A program made the translations under genes and the position numbers. Below, piece by piece: positions 16,832-24,780 of a stretch of DNA of 53,446 bases. The DNA comes from Alphaproteobacteria bacterium RIFCSPHIGHO2_02_FULL_46_13 (GTDB lineage: Bacteria > Pseudomonadota > Alphaproteobacteria > Micavibrionales > Micavibrionaceae). The notes beneath the pieces are model-generated. The model searched no databases, was not told the DNA's origin, and worked only from the letters and a program-made list of their open reading frames with translations. Numbering within the stretch: position 1 is the first letter of the stretch; each line of letters starts with the position of its first letter. Location: the NCBI GenBank assembly GCA_001767915.1, contig MEMI01000047.1, positions 1 through 53,446 on the forward strand. The letters are read 5' to 3'.

Positions 16832-18376
16832 TTAGGCCATTTTTGCCATGTTTTCACGAAGATAGGTTTTGACGTTGCTGATGGCAACCCTTTCTTGTTT
16901 CATTGTGTTGCGATGGCGGACAGTCACGCAATTGTCGGTGGCTGTTTCTGTATCCACGGTAAAGCAGAACGGAGTTCCGATTTCATCCTGACGGGCATAA
17001 CGCTTTCCAATGTTTTGTTTAACGTCCAATTCGACCATAAAGTCTTGGCGCAGATCCATGTAAAGCTTTTGCGCGATCTCTGGCTGACCATCTTTTTCGG
17101 TCAGGGGGAGAATGGCGGCTTTGATTGGGGCGACGTTCGGATGGAAATTCATATACATTCCCGCCGGACGATTCGGGTCGATGGTATAGGCTTCACACAG
17201 AACCGCCAGAACACCACGAGTCAGACCGGCGGCAGGTTCGATAACGTGCGGGACATAACGTTTGGTATTATCCATCGGGTCCATATATTCCATTTTGACC
17301 TTCGAGAATTTCTCGTGCTGACCCAAATCGTAATTGGTACGGTACGCAATCCCTTCGAGTTCGCCAAAACCTGGGGAAGTGAATGGGAAGCGATATTCAA
17401 CGTCGAATGTTTTCTTGGAATAGAATACTAATTCATCCGCTTCGTGCTTACGGAAGATAATATCATCCCCGCCAACCCCGATGGATAGCCACCATTTTTT
17501 ACGTTCTTCCATCCAGAAATCAAACCACATATCGGCATCATCAGGGTGGCAGAACCATTCCATTTCCATTTGTTCAAATTCACGGGAACGGAAGATAAAG
17601 TTCCGTGGGTTAACTTCATTACGGAAGGCTTTCCCGATCTGGGCAATCCCGAACGGAACGCGCACGCGGGATGAATCGATGATATTTTTGTAATTGATAA
17701 AAATCCCTTGAGCGGTTTCGCCGCGCAGATAGGCTTTGTTATCGTCTGATTGAATAGGGCCTGTGTGGGTTTCAAAGAGGAGGTTGAAGGCTTTCGGTTC
17801 GGTCAGTGAGGCCGCTTTGGATGCTTCGGGGGCAACAATATTCGGGATATCGGCAAGGGCGATTTTATCAAATGGGGTGGCGTCATAATCTGTGACCGCT
17901 TTACCTTTGGCAAATTTCTTGATGCGGGCGGCGAGCAAGTCCAATTGATCATCTCCAGCCTGAACCGCCAGCCATGGGAGAGAGCCGTCTTTGGCAATGA
18001 AAACCACAAGATGGTCAGCACGGTAGCGTTTTTTGGTTTCACGACAATCTGTCATCGGGTCGGCAAAGCCGCCCACATGTCCGGACGCCACCCAGACTTC
18101 AGGGTTTTGAATGATGGCACTATCTAGCCCCACAATCCGCACAGGGTTTCCGTCCGGCCCGATAGGGGGGCATTTGACCATGGCATTCCACCATAGGTCA
18201 CGAATGTTGTTTTTCAGTTCAGTCCCCAGTGGTCCGTAATCCCAAAAACCGTTGATCCCGCCGTAAATATCAGATGCCTGAAAGATAAAGCCGCGACGTT
18301 TACAAAGAGCCACGATGTCTTTCATATCTTTGACGGGAGGAGTATTAGGGATGGTTGCTGGGGCAGATTGGGACAT
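16832..18376 (-). CDS. glyQS: Glycyl-tRNA synthetase, single-chain (alpha2) class
   Basis: Charges tRNA-Gly. The 514-residue protein is the dimeric, eukaryote/Gram-positive-like class II enzyme, not the alpha2-beta2 GlyQ/GlyS enzyme usual in Proteobacteria. Evidence: the N-terminal block LCKRRGFIFQASDIYGG, class II motif 2 (FRNEVNPRNF followed by RSREFEQMEMEWF), motif 3 in GLTRGVLAVLCEAY, and an HGTP anticodon-binding domain at the C-terminus (NVAPIKAAILPL to TVRHRNTMKQERV). An insertion of about 100 residues between motifs 1 and 2 is normal for this class. A hairpin terminator of the upstream gene lies 40 bases before it. Confidence 0.95.
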   Translation of the reverse strand: MSQSAPATIPNTPPVKDMKDIVALCKRRGFIFQASDIYGGINGFWDYGPLGTELKNNIRDLWWNAMVKCPPIGPDGNPVRIVGLDSAIIQNPEVWVASGHVGGFADPMTDCRETKKRYRADHLVVFIAKDGSLPWLAVQAGDDQLDLLAARIKKFAKGKAVTDYDATPFDKIALADIPNIVAPEASKAASLTEPKAFNLLFETHTGPIQSDDNKAYLRGETAQGIFINYKNIIDSSRVRVPFGIAQIGKAFRNEVNPRNFIFRSREFEQMEMEWFCHPDDADMWFDFWMEERKKWWLSIGVGGDDIIFRKHEADELVFYSKKTFDVEYRFPFTSPGFGELEGIAYRTNYDLGQHEKFSKVKMEYMDPMDNTKRYVPHVIEPAAGLTRGVLAVLCEAYTIDPNRPAGMYMNFHPNVAPIKAAILPLTEKDGQPEIAQKLYMDLRQDFMVELDVKQNIGKRYARQDEIGTPFCFTVDTETATDNCVTVRHRNTMKQERVAISNVKTYLRENMAKMA

Positions 18377-18415
18377 TTTAAAACCTTTTTGAATTTATAA
18401 CCCCTTATAAATAAA

Positions 18416-18450
18416 CAAAAACCTCCAATCTGTAAACAGAAAGGAGGCCT
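18416..18450 (-). terminator. Terminator of the exported-protein gene at 18474
   Basis: On the minus strand, CCTCC and GGAGG plus an inner TCTGT/ACAGA pair form one long hairpin followed by T5. It sits between the 18474 gene and glyQS. Confidence 0.8.
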
Positions 18451-18473
18451 TTAATTGCTAAGAACGGCTAAAT

Positions 18474-18872
18474 TTAGCGTTTTGGCAAAGCATTGGGGGC
18501 GGCGTCCCTTTTAAAGTAACTGACGGGTTTCTCGCGGGGCATCACTCGGCTCCCTGCATCTGGGTCTTCCTGTACGCGGGGACGGTCGACCACTGAATGG
18601 ACATTATAATCTGTATCGGTGCGGCTTCCCCGTGCGATGGATAGAATGGCATCAGCGTTCTGGGTTTGTTGGGATGTGGACGGAATGGGTGCTCTCGCAC
18701 CCAGATTTGTCGTGTCAACGGCATCATCGGCCATGGCATGACTTGACCCAAAAGCCAGTAATCCCATGGTGGCAAAGAGTAAGAATGACTTATAATTCGG
18801 AGATGATAAAAGCTCCAAAGTTTTATAATTCGGCGTGTTGATGCGCCCAGTTTTCTTGTTTCTAATACTCAT
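18474..18872 (-). CDS. Exported protein of unknown function
   Basis: A 132-residue protein with a basic N-terminus, a hydrophobic segment at about residues 29-43 and a likely signal cleavage at SHAMA-DD. The mature part is short, polar and probably disordered (Thr, Ser, Asp, Pro and Arg rich, with PREKPVSYFKRDAAP near the end). The N-terminal region contains a near-repeat, TPNYKTLELL and SPNYKSFLLF. No family is recognised. It has its own terminator and lies upstream of glyQS in the same direction. Confidence 0.7.
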   Translation of the reverse strand: MSIRNKKTGRINTPNYKTLELLSSPNYKSFLLFATMGLLAFGSSHAMADDAVDTTNLGARAPIPSTSQQTQNADAILSIARGSRTDTDYNVHSVVDRPRVQEDPDAGSRVMPREKPVSYFKRDAAPNALPKR

Positions 18873-18942
18873 AATGCCGTTCCTCGGTTCATAAGCCGTT
18901 TACCTGATCAATGAACGGTAGGCGGCGATATTTGTTCCAAAA

Positions 18943-19875
18943 CTATTTATGTTTTTTCTGAATATGGTATTTGTCGCCATCCAATGGGGTTGGGTCGAAT
19001 TGAACAGGGATCAATTCTGCAGGTTGGGCGCAATCAATCGGTATGGATTTCAAGACTTTCCATTGTTCAGCCCAGCCAGATTGGTGGTCGGCATTGTCTA
19101 CCAAGGATACATTCAAACATTGGCCTTGGCTCACGGCTTGGGCAAAGCTGTTGTAAACGGCGGGTGGGGTGGTGGTATCCAGTTTGCCGATAAAGTGGCG
19201 TTGGGGAATATTGGCGATCCCTGCCGCAAAATCCATCGGGTTCAATGATCCCTCTGGGTGTGGCTTTTTGTTCAGGTTGGCGACTGTATTCGGGTCTAAA
19301 TCACCTGCAACAGTGCGAATCGATTTAATATCGGCACGTTGGCTTCCCAAAATAACGGCAATCGCCGCGCCGCCGTCATATCCGACAAGGTCAAAGGACG
19401 GGATGTTGTAATAAGACTTAATATTATCCAGAACCTGATTATAGGTTTCAATGACCTCAGGCGCGAATCGTTTATTGGTTGAATATTCTACAGGGCAACT
19501 TTTCTTATCGCCTTTCCAGCCTTTGTTATATTGGCAGGGGCGAGCAACCCAGATGACGTTATCCCCTTTGTCCTGTGCCGCCATACGGAGAGCCACAGGG
19601 TCGGTTGGGGTAGGATTGTCTTTGCTGAAGGCTTTCACGGCTACGGTATATGTTCCATCGCCCTCGATATAGATCGTAGCTGGTTGGCCTTTTTTATAAA
19701 CGCGTTCATAGGACTGGATAATGAAATCCGTAGTCGGAATATCACGGGGAATCATGAAAACAGGCGCCGCTGTCCGTTTTGCGGCATCATCACGCATAAC
19801 GGTCATATCGCTGTAACAAGCAGAGAGTAGTGAGGAAGTGCAGGCCAAGGCCAATAAAGAACGTACAGAAGTCAT
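18943..19875 (-). CDS. Lipoprotein with an alpha/beta-hydrolase-like fold
   Basis: A 310-residue predicted lipoprotein (lipobox LSAC, Cys20) whose start at 19875 is supported by AGGGGAA upstream; an extra 13 codons upstream are open but spoil the signal. The body shows alpha/beta-hydrolase features: IYIEGDG near residue 70, where the oxyanion loop sits, and a nucleophile elbow LVGYDGGAA at 163-171. The usual Ser is Asp167. Candidate acid Asp233 (GKLDTTTP) and His264 (DNADHQSGW) complete a triad. Asp nucleophiles occur in dehalogenases and epoxide hydrolases, but the substrate here is unknown. Six Cys suggest disulfides in the periplasm. Confidence 0.8.
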   Translation of the reverse strand: MTSVRSLLALACTSSLLSACYSDMTVMRDDAAKRTAAPVFMIPRDIPTTDFIIQSYERVYKKGQPATIYIEGDGTYTVAVKAFSKDNPTPTDPVALRMAAQDKGDNVIWVARPCQYNKGWKGDKKSCPVEYSTNKRFAPEVIETYNQVLDNIKSYYNIPSFDLVGYDGGAAIAVILGSQRADIKSIRTVAGDLDPNTVANLNKKPHPEGSLNPMDFAAGIANIPQRHFIGKLDTTTPPAVYNSFAQAVSQGQCLNVSLVDNADHQSGWAEQWKVLKSIPIDCAQPAELIPVQFDPTPLDGDKYHIQKKHK

Positions 19876-19938
19876 ATGAGATTCCCCTTTAGAATTGTGA
19901 AAACACAATATCATGGCTTCTGAATAAAATCATCAGGC

Positions 19939-20700
19939 TTATTCAGATATTTCCAAAATGATAGGGGTGTGATCCGACGGGGTATCCCAGCCGCGTGGAG
20001 TCTTGTCGATGGTGCAGGATAGGGTTTTGTCGGTGATAGCGGGGGACGTCAGAAAATGGTCAATCCGTATTCCTTTGTTCCTTGGCCATGCGCCCGCCTG
20101 ATAATCCCAGAAGGTATAAACCTCTGATTCTTGATTAAATGTACGGAAGGCGTCAGTTAGGCCTAAATTCAGGAGTTTCCTGAATTGTTTGACTGTCTCG
20201 GGGTGATAGAGGGCATCGTTCCGCCAGAGTGCAGGATCATAACAATCCCTATCCTCGGGGATCACGTTGAAATCACCGCCGACTAGGAATGGCACTCGGG
20301 TATTTCGTAATTCATTTAATCTATGAAGCAAACGTTCCATCCATTTGATTTTATAATCAAATTTATCTGTTCCTAATGGATTTCCATTGGGAAGGTAGAT
20401 GTTGATTAAGCGGATGCCGTTCCAATCGACTTCCAGATAGCGGGCTTGTTCATCGGTATCATTGCCTTCGAGTTTTTTGGAAACAAGGGCTTGCTCTCCA
20501 CGGGTGAGAATAGCGACGCCGTTATAGGCCTTTTGCCCGACGAAGGTTGCTGTATATTCACCTGATATTTCAGGTAAGATTTCGCCTTTAAGCTCTTGAA
20601 GAAAAAGAGCATCTGGTTTTTTCTCTGATAGAAATTGCTGGACATGGCCAAGGCGTGCCTTCACCGAATTAACGTTCCAAGATGCTATTTTATAGGTCAT
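19939..20700 (-). CDS. xth: Exodeoxyribonuclease III
   Basis: AP endonuclease and 3'-5' exonuclease of base-excision repair. With the ATG at 20700, which overlaps the erpA stop as ATGA, the protein has 253 residues. It shows the endonuclease/exonuclease/phosphatase motifs: ASWNVNSVKAR at the N-terminus, LQELKG with the metal-binding Glu, GGDFNVIP, the DNA-binding RIDHFLTSP, and the terminal SDHTPI with the catalytic His. The frame is open for seven more codons upstream, inside erpA, but homology begins with MTYKIASWN. Confidence 0.96.
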   Translation of the reverse strand: MTYKIASWNVNSVKARLGHVQQFLSEKKPDALFLQELKGEILPEISGEYTATFVGQKAYNGVAILTRGEQALVSKKLEGNDTDEQARYLEVDWNGIRLINIYLPNGNPLGTDKFDYKIKWMERLLHRLNELRNTRVPFLVGGDFNVIPEDRDCYDPALWRNDALYHPETVKQFRKLLNLGLTDAFRTFNQESEVYTFWDYQAGAWPRNKGIRIDHFLTSPAITDKTLSCTIDKTPRGWDTPSDHTPIILEISE

Positions 20701-21020
20701 ACCGAGAAGGATTCCCCGCATCCACAGCCGGATGTTGCGTTGGGATTGGTAATTTTGAAATTCTCGCCCATCAGGCTTGTGACATAATCAATGGTTGCGC
20801 CGGAGAGGAGGGCAAGTGACATTTCATCTGTGACCACGCAGTCCTCAAAGACCGTGTCATCTTCATTTACCGTATCATCAAAGGTCATATCATACTTAAA
20901 TCCCGAACACCCGCCGCCCGATACGGTAATGCGGAGGTTTAAATTGGAATTGGACTTCGCCGTACGAATATCCTCGATACGGTTAAAGGTTGTCGGGGTT
21001 ATTTTTAAACTGTTGCTCAT
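20697..21020 (-). CDS. erpA: Iron-sulfur cluster insertion protein (ErpA/IscA type)
   Basis: A-type carrier that passes Fe-S clusters to target proteins. The 107-residue protein has the three invariant cysteines: Cys38 in GGGCSGFKYDM, and Cys99 and Cys101 in the C-terminal SGCGCGESFSV. Length and spacing match ErpA/IscA. It is translationally coupled to xth through an ATGA overlap; erpA next to xth is a common alphaproteobacterial arrangement, and the isc/suf genes are not nearby, which favours ErpA over IscA. Confidence 0.93.
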   Translation of the reverse strand: MSNSLKITPTTFNRIEDIRTAKSNSNLNLRITVSGGGCSGFKYDMTFDDTVNEDDTVFEDCVVTDEMSLALLSGATIDYVTSLMGENFKITNPNATSGCGCGESFSV

Positions 21021-21038
21021 GGAATGAATATGGCTTGT

Positions 21039-21383
21039 TTATATTCTGATATCAAGCAGGCTTCCGCGTTCTAAAGGCGGGATGTTGATAATTTTGTTGT
21101 TATTGGTTAGGGCATTTTTGGTATTTTCCTTGGCTTGATAGCCATGGTTTTCGACCAGCCTTTGATCCAATGTCTGTAGCGCGGATATCCGTTCGGAGGT
21201 GGTGTTTCTATCCTGCAGCCCAAATTCGGCATTTGGATTTCCACTGCCGTTCAGATAGTTGTTTTTATTTGTTTCTATTCTTTGTTGGGCTTCTTTACTG
21301 GCGGCAATACGTTCGGCAGCAGAGTTTTTGTTCTGCAGACCGACTGTAAAGTTATTTGTGATAGGAGGGTTTGTTGTAATCAT
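21039..21383 (-). CDS. Small protein with two internal repeats, unknown function
   Basis: A 114-residue protein starting at an ATG (21383) after GGGAAA. It holds two copies of a roughly 31-residue unit: residues 12-43 (FTVGLQNKNSAAERIAAS...) and 53-84 (AEFGLQDRNTTSERISAL...). Both share the pattern FGLQ.(K/R)N...ERI.A....QR(I/L). The tail LERGSLLDIRI is a proline-preceded strand. There is no signal peptide or membrane segment. The family is not recognised. It lies 18 bases upstream of erpA in the same direction, so it may lead an erpA-xth transcript. Confidence 0.7.
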   Translation of the reverse strand: MITTNPPITNNFTVGLQNKNSAAERIAASKEAQQRIETNKNNYLNGSGNPNAEFGLQDRNTTSERISALQTLDQRLVENHGYQAKENTKNALTNNNKIINIPPLERGSLLDIRI

Positions 21384-21531
21384 TTTTCCCAAATTACCGT
21401 TAACACATATTCCCTGATCTTTAATAGTAATACAAAATGATTAACGAAGCTTTGAAAGTTATGAACGAAAATTCATTTTCTATATTTACCACTTGTAAAT
21501 CTTTTGCTGTCACAATCCAGAATATTAGGGT

Positions 21532-21596
21532 GTGTCACGTTCCGAACTCTGGCGGGTGTCGGGACAAATAAAAAAGAAATGAAAACACTGTGACAC
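21532..21596. promoter_or_regulatory. Paired GTGTCAC / GTGACAC sites in a divergent gap
   Basis: In the 229-base gap between two divergent genes, GTGTCACGTT (21532-21541) and GTGACACGTT (21590-21599) recur 58 bases apart; the heptamers are reverse complements of each other. TTAGGG precedes the first and GTTAGGG overlaps the end of the second. The pair could be an operator, but no regulator is implied by the sequence. Confidence 0.35.
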
Positions 21597-21612
21597 GTTA
21601 GGGTCCGCCGAA

Positions 21613-22746
21613 ATGAGTAACTTATCTTATAATAATGCTGACATGGCATTCAAATCCGGGGCTGCAAATCCTGTATTGGCTAAATTATATCTGACCCACG
21701 GTATTCGTGCCGAGGCGATGAACAACCTTCCAGCGGAAGATCGCGCTGGGTTGTGTGATGACGTTACCTATTTGATCGAGACGGCAGGTCGTCCCAGTGA
21801 TCGCGAAATGGCGACAGATATCCTCCTTTCCTTATTGCGCCATGCCGAAACCCATTTGAAACAAGCTGTCGCAGAGCGCCTTTCTGTATTGGATCAAGCA
21901 CCGCTACGCCTGATTTTAGAATTTATCAATGATGATATCGGGGTTGCCAGATCTGTACTGAAAAACAGTCCAGTCTTAAACGACCTTGATTTGCTTTATA
22001 TTATCCAGTCGAGAGACTCCCCATTCTGGCAGGCGATTGCCGAACGTCAGAATTTAGGCGAGAATGTTGTCGAGACTTTGGTTGATACAAAGGATATCGA
22101 AACCGCCAAAGTGTTGGTTGAGAACACAAGTGTTATCTTTTCTGATTACGCGCTGGGTAAAATTGCTAAGCTTGCCAGTGAGACCGATGTCCTGAATGAT
22201 TGCTTGATCAACCGTAGCCAAACCGCACGAGGCGATTTTGCCCGCAAGATTTATGAGTATGCGGGCGATGCCCTGAAACAATTGATTGCCGAGAATTGCG
22301 GATCATTGTCCAAAGAAGTATCGCGCAAATTGGATGAAGTCCTGATGGAATTCACCGAGCCGACCCCACATCATTTTATGCCGAGTGCATCCATGATTAA
22401 GGCCGCTGAGTTATTCATGGAGCAGGGCAAGATCAACAAGACATTGATGTTGAACACTTTGAAACGTGGTCAGATTGCGTCCTTTATTGCGCTGTTCTCG
22501 AAATTCACAGGGCTGCCAGTGGCGGTTGTGATTGCGATGTTACAACAAAAGAATGGTCGCAGTTTGGCGATTGCGTCGAAAGCTAATGATCTTGATAAAA
22601 CAGATTTTCTGATGATCTTTAATTTCACCCGTAAGATCATGGGTGAGGATTATTTATCCGCAAGTCATGTGGGCGCAACACTGGCTTACTACGACCGGAT
22701 TACACCAGACGTTGCGAAACGTCTGATGAACAGGAGTAAAGTTTAA
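21613..22746 (+). CDS. DUF2336 protein
   Basis: A 377-residue soluble helical protein of the alphaproteobacterial DUF2336 (PF10098) family, which is built from HEAT-like helical repeats. Signature stretches are the N-terminal LCDDVTYLIE, DREMATDILLSLLRHAE, and the block RLSVLDQAPLRLILEFINDDIGVARSVLKNSP, here spanning about residues 80-120, with repeated IAVARPVL-like phrases further on (ETAKVLVENTSV). The C-terminal part (IASFIALFSKFTGLP...) is the second conserved region. The family function is not established; some members are near flagellar, stress or signalling genes. Convergent with pgk, 19 bases apart. A paralogue is at 46387. Confidence 0.88.
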   Translation: MSNLSYNNADMAFKSGAANPVLAKLYLTHGIRAEAMNNLPAEDRAGLCDDVTYLIETAGRPSDREMATDILLSLLRHAETHLKQAVAERLSVLDQAPLRLILEFINDDIGVARSVLKNSPVLNDLDLLYIIQSRDSPFWQAIAERQNLGENVVETLVDTKDIETAKVLVENTSVIFSDYALGKIAKLASETDVLNDCLINRSQTARGDFARKIYEYAGDALKQLIAENCGSLSKEVSRKLDEVLMEFTEPTPHHFMPSASMIKAAELFMEQGKINKTLMLNTLKRGQIASFIALFSKFTGLPVAVVIAMLQQKNGRSLAIASKANDLDKTDFLMIFNFTRKIMGEDYLSASHVGATLAYYDRITPDVAKRLMNRSKV

Positions 22747-22765
22747 TACTAAACAGGTGCGTATC

Positions 22766-23965
22766 TTACGCTGCCTTTTTCTGGGAAGAAAGTGCATCAA
22801 CGCCGGGCAGGGGCTTACCCTCCATCCATTCGAGGAAGGCTCCGCCCGCGCTTGATACATAGGTGAATTTATCACCGCATCCTGCGTGTTCTAACGCAGA
22901 CACCGTATCACCACCACCGGCAACAGACACCAAACCTTTTGCAGTCGCAGCCGCAACAGCTTGAGCCGCCGCAGTTGTGCCTTTGTCAAATGGTGTAACT
23001 TCGAACACGCCCAATGGACCGTTCCAGAGAACAGTTTTGCAACCCGCCAATTTCTCGGTCAGCATGGCAATGGTTTGAGGGCCAACGTCAACTGCTTCGC
23101 GGTCTGCTGGCATTGCCGCCGTCAGAACAATTTCATGCGGAGCGTTCGCGCCGAATTTATCAACGATCACGCGGTCAACGGGCAAAAGGATTTCACAGCC
23201 GGATGCTTTTGCGGCGGCTTGGATACGTTTTGCTTCGTCCACCATGTCGCGTTCGCACAAGGATTTACCAACCTCAACACCGTCGGCAAACAGGAAAGTG
23301 TTGGCCATGCCGCCACCCAAAAACAGGAAATCAACTTTTTTCACAAGGTTTTCGAGAACGGAAATTTTGGTCGAAATTTTTGACCCGCCAACAATTGCCA
23401 TCACCGGACGTTGCGGGTTTTCAAGGGCTGCGGTCAATGCGTTCAACTCTGCTTCCATCAGGAAACCTGCGCAAGACGGCAGGAAGTGGGCAAGGCCTTC
23501 GGTGGAGGCATGTGCGCGGTGTGCGGCAGAGAACGCATCGTTACAATAGATGTCACCAAGGGATGCGAGTTGTTTGGTAAAGCCAACATCATTTTTTTCT
23601 TCTTCTGCGTGGAAGCGAACATTTTCTAACAAGGTGACTTGACCGTTTTGAAGGGCAGCTTTTGCGGCTTCTGCCGGTGCGCCGATGCAGTCATCAGCAA
23701 AACCGACTTTCACGCCCCATGATTTTTCAAGGGCGGGCAACATGAATTTCAAAGAAAATTCAGGGGTTACACCTTTTGGACGACCAAAGTGGGAAATAAC
23801 CAAAGTCTTTGCGCCGTTTTTGGTCAGGAAATCAATGGTTGGGCTCAAACGGTCGATCCGTGTTGTGTCGGTGATATTGCCGCCTTCGGCAGGTACGTTC
23901 AAATCCGCGCGGAGCAGAACGGTTTTTCCTTTAACATCGATATTTTTAAGAGCCTGAAAATTCAT
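22766..23965 (-). CDS. pgk: Phosphoglycerate kinase
   Basis: Transfers phosphate from 1,3-bisphosphoglycerate to ADP in glycolysis, and reversibly in gluconeogenesis. With the ATG at 23965 (AGGGA upstream) it has 399 residues, normal for bacteria. Motifs in order: LLRADLNVP with the substrate Asp and Asn, SHFGRPKG, RFHAEEEKND, GGSKISTK, NGPLGVFE, and GGGDTVSAL near the C-terminus. The reading frame has no stop upstream and stays open to 24532, joining a quite different ORF (next entry); the ribosome site and homology start support 23965. The usual gap and fba neighbours are absent. Confidence 0.96.
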   Translation of the reverse strand: MNFQALKNIDVKGKTVLLRADLNVPAEGGNITDTTRIDRLSPTIDFLTKNGAKTLVISHFGRPKGVTPEFSLKFMLPALEKSWGVKVGFADDCIGAPAEAAKAALQNGQVTLLENVRFHAEEEKNDVGFTKQLASLGDIYCNDAFSAAHRAHASTEGLAHFLPSCAGFLMEAELNALTAALENPQRPVMAIVGGSKISTKISVLENLVKKVDFLFLGGGMANTFLFADGVEVGKSLCERDMVDEAKRIQAAAKASGCEILLPVDRVIVDKFGANAPHEIVLTAAMPADREAVDVGPQTIAMLTEKLAGCKTVLWNGPLGVFEVTPFDKGTTAAAQAVAAATAKGLVSVAGGGDTVSALEHAGCGDKFTYVSSAGGAFLEWMEGKPLPGVDALSSQKKAA

Positions 23966-24445
23966 GAGTATATCCCTATATATGTTGTCGTTGATGTACG
24001 GGGGTATTTTTAATGGCTTCGACAATATTGTGCAAGCTTCTTTGCAGTTTCGCGGATGATCAGATGAGCCGATGATCGGTTGATCGGATATTTTCTGATC
24101 ATCTGATAAACAGATCATCCGATCATCCGCCATAGGATCTATTAGTTCGTTCCCAGAAATTTGAAATTCGTTTTCGTCCTCAAAAAAGCCGTTTTTCTCC
24201 ATAAAAACAAGGGTTTGGATAAAATGGCGTTGCATGCGTAACCAGAGGCAGATTTGTTTGAATTCGATTCCGTAACAGCCGTGGGTGGTGGCGTTTTGGG
24301 AGGATGCGGCTTTGCCTTCCTCTGTTTTAGGGCCAGTGGATTTAAGCCAGATTTTACGGGCGCGGAGCTTCGCGGCCTGTTCGGCGCGTTGTGCATCTGT
24401 CCAAGATCTCTGCCCCCTGCGGCGGGGCTTTGGTACAGCTTCCAT
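23966..24445 (-). pseudogene. Possible remnant of a small STGP...EGK...N...HG protein, in frame with pgk
   Basis: From an ATG at 24445 the frame encodes an N-terminal basic stretch (PKPRRRGQRSW) and then KSTGPKTEEGKAASSQNATTHG, a motif I know from many short bacterial proteins of unknown role that read STGP.TPEGK..SS.NA.KHG. The region after about residue 100 corresponds to a palindromic GATCATC repeat and looks noncoding. There is no stop before pgk, so this is either an N-terminal extension, a separate gene that lost its end when the repeat arrived, or chance. No clear ribosome site precedes 24445. Confidence 0.4.
24052..24130. repeat. Palindromic GATCATC-rich repeat upstream of pgk
   Basis: The segment begins GCGGATGATC (24052-24061) and ends with its exact reverse complement GATCATCCGC (24121-24130). 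Inside, GATGATC, GATCATC and close variants recur at least six times in both orientations, so the RNA could fold into one long imperfect hairpin. It lies 87 bases upstream of the pgk start. Confidence 0.75.
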
Positions 24446-24560
24446 GAGGATATTGTAGGATATAAATCCTAAAATGTCAAGGGTTTTGGTGCGAAAAGTT
24501 ACGCAACACAACCACAAAGACACAAAGGGCACGAAGAATCACAAAGTTCTTCTTTTCGGC

Positions 24561-24589
24561 GCCATTGCGAGCGGAGTGAAGCAATCCAG
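24561..24589. repeat. Partial extragenic palindrome (attgcgag...gcaatccag)
   Basis: The sequence gccattgcgagcggagtg followed by aagcaatccag is one half of the palindromic repeat found complete at 40991-41085. It lies inside element A. Confidence 0.6.
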
Positions 24590-24713
24590 AAAGTTAGTTT
24601 TTTAACACAGAGGTCACAGATTTTTTTACTCTGTGGCTTTCTCTGTGATCTTTATGGAGTCTGTGGTGAAAGAAATTTTTAACGTAAGGCACGCAAGGGA
24701 ACGCATAGATATT

Positions 24714-24780
24714 CGTCATTCCGGCGAAAGCCGGAATCCCCTCTGATAAAAGTGAGATTGCGGCTTTCGCCGCAATGACG
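24714..24780. repeat. Inner palindromic pair of element A
   Basis: A 25-base arm (24714-24738) and an inverted arm (24756-24780) each form their own hairpin around GAAA or TTTC. The arms differ at two positions, and the two changes (C to G and G to C) pair with each other inside the arm, so each small hairpin stays perfect. Confidence 0.75.
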
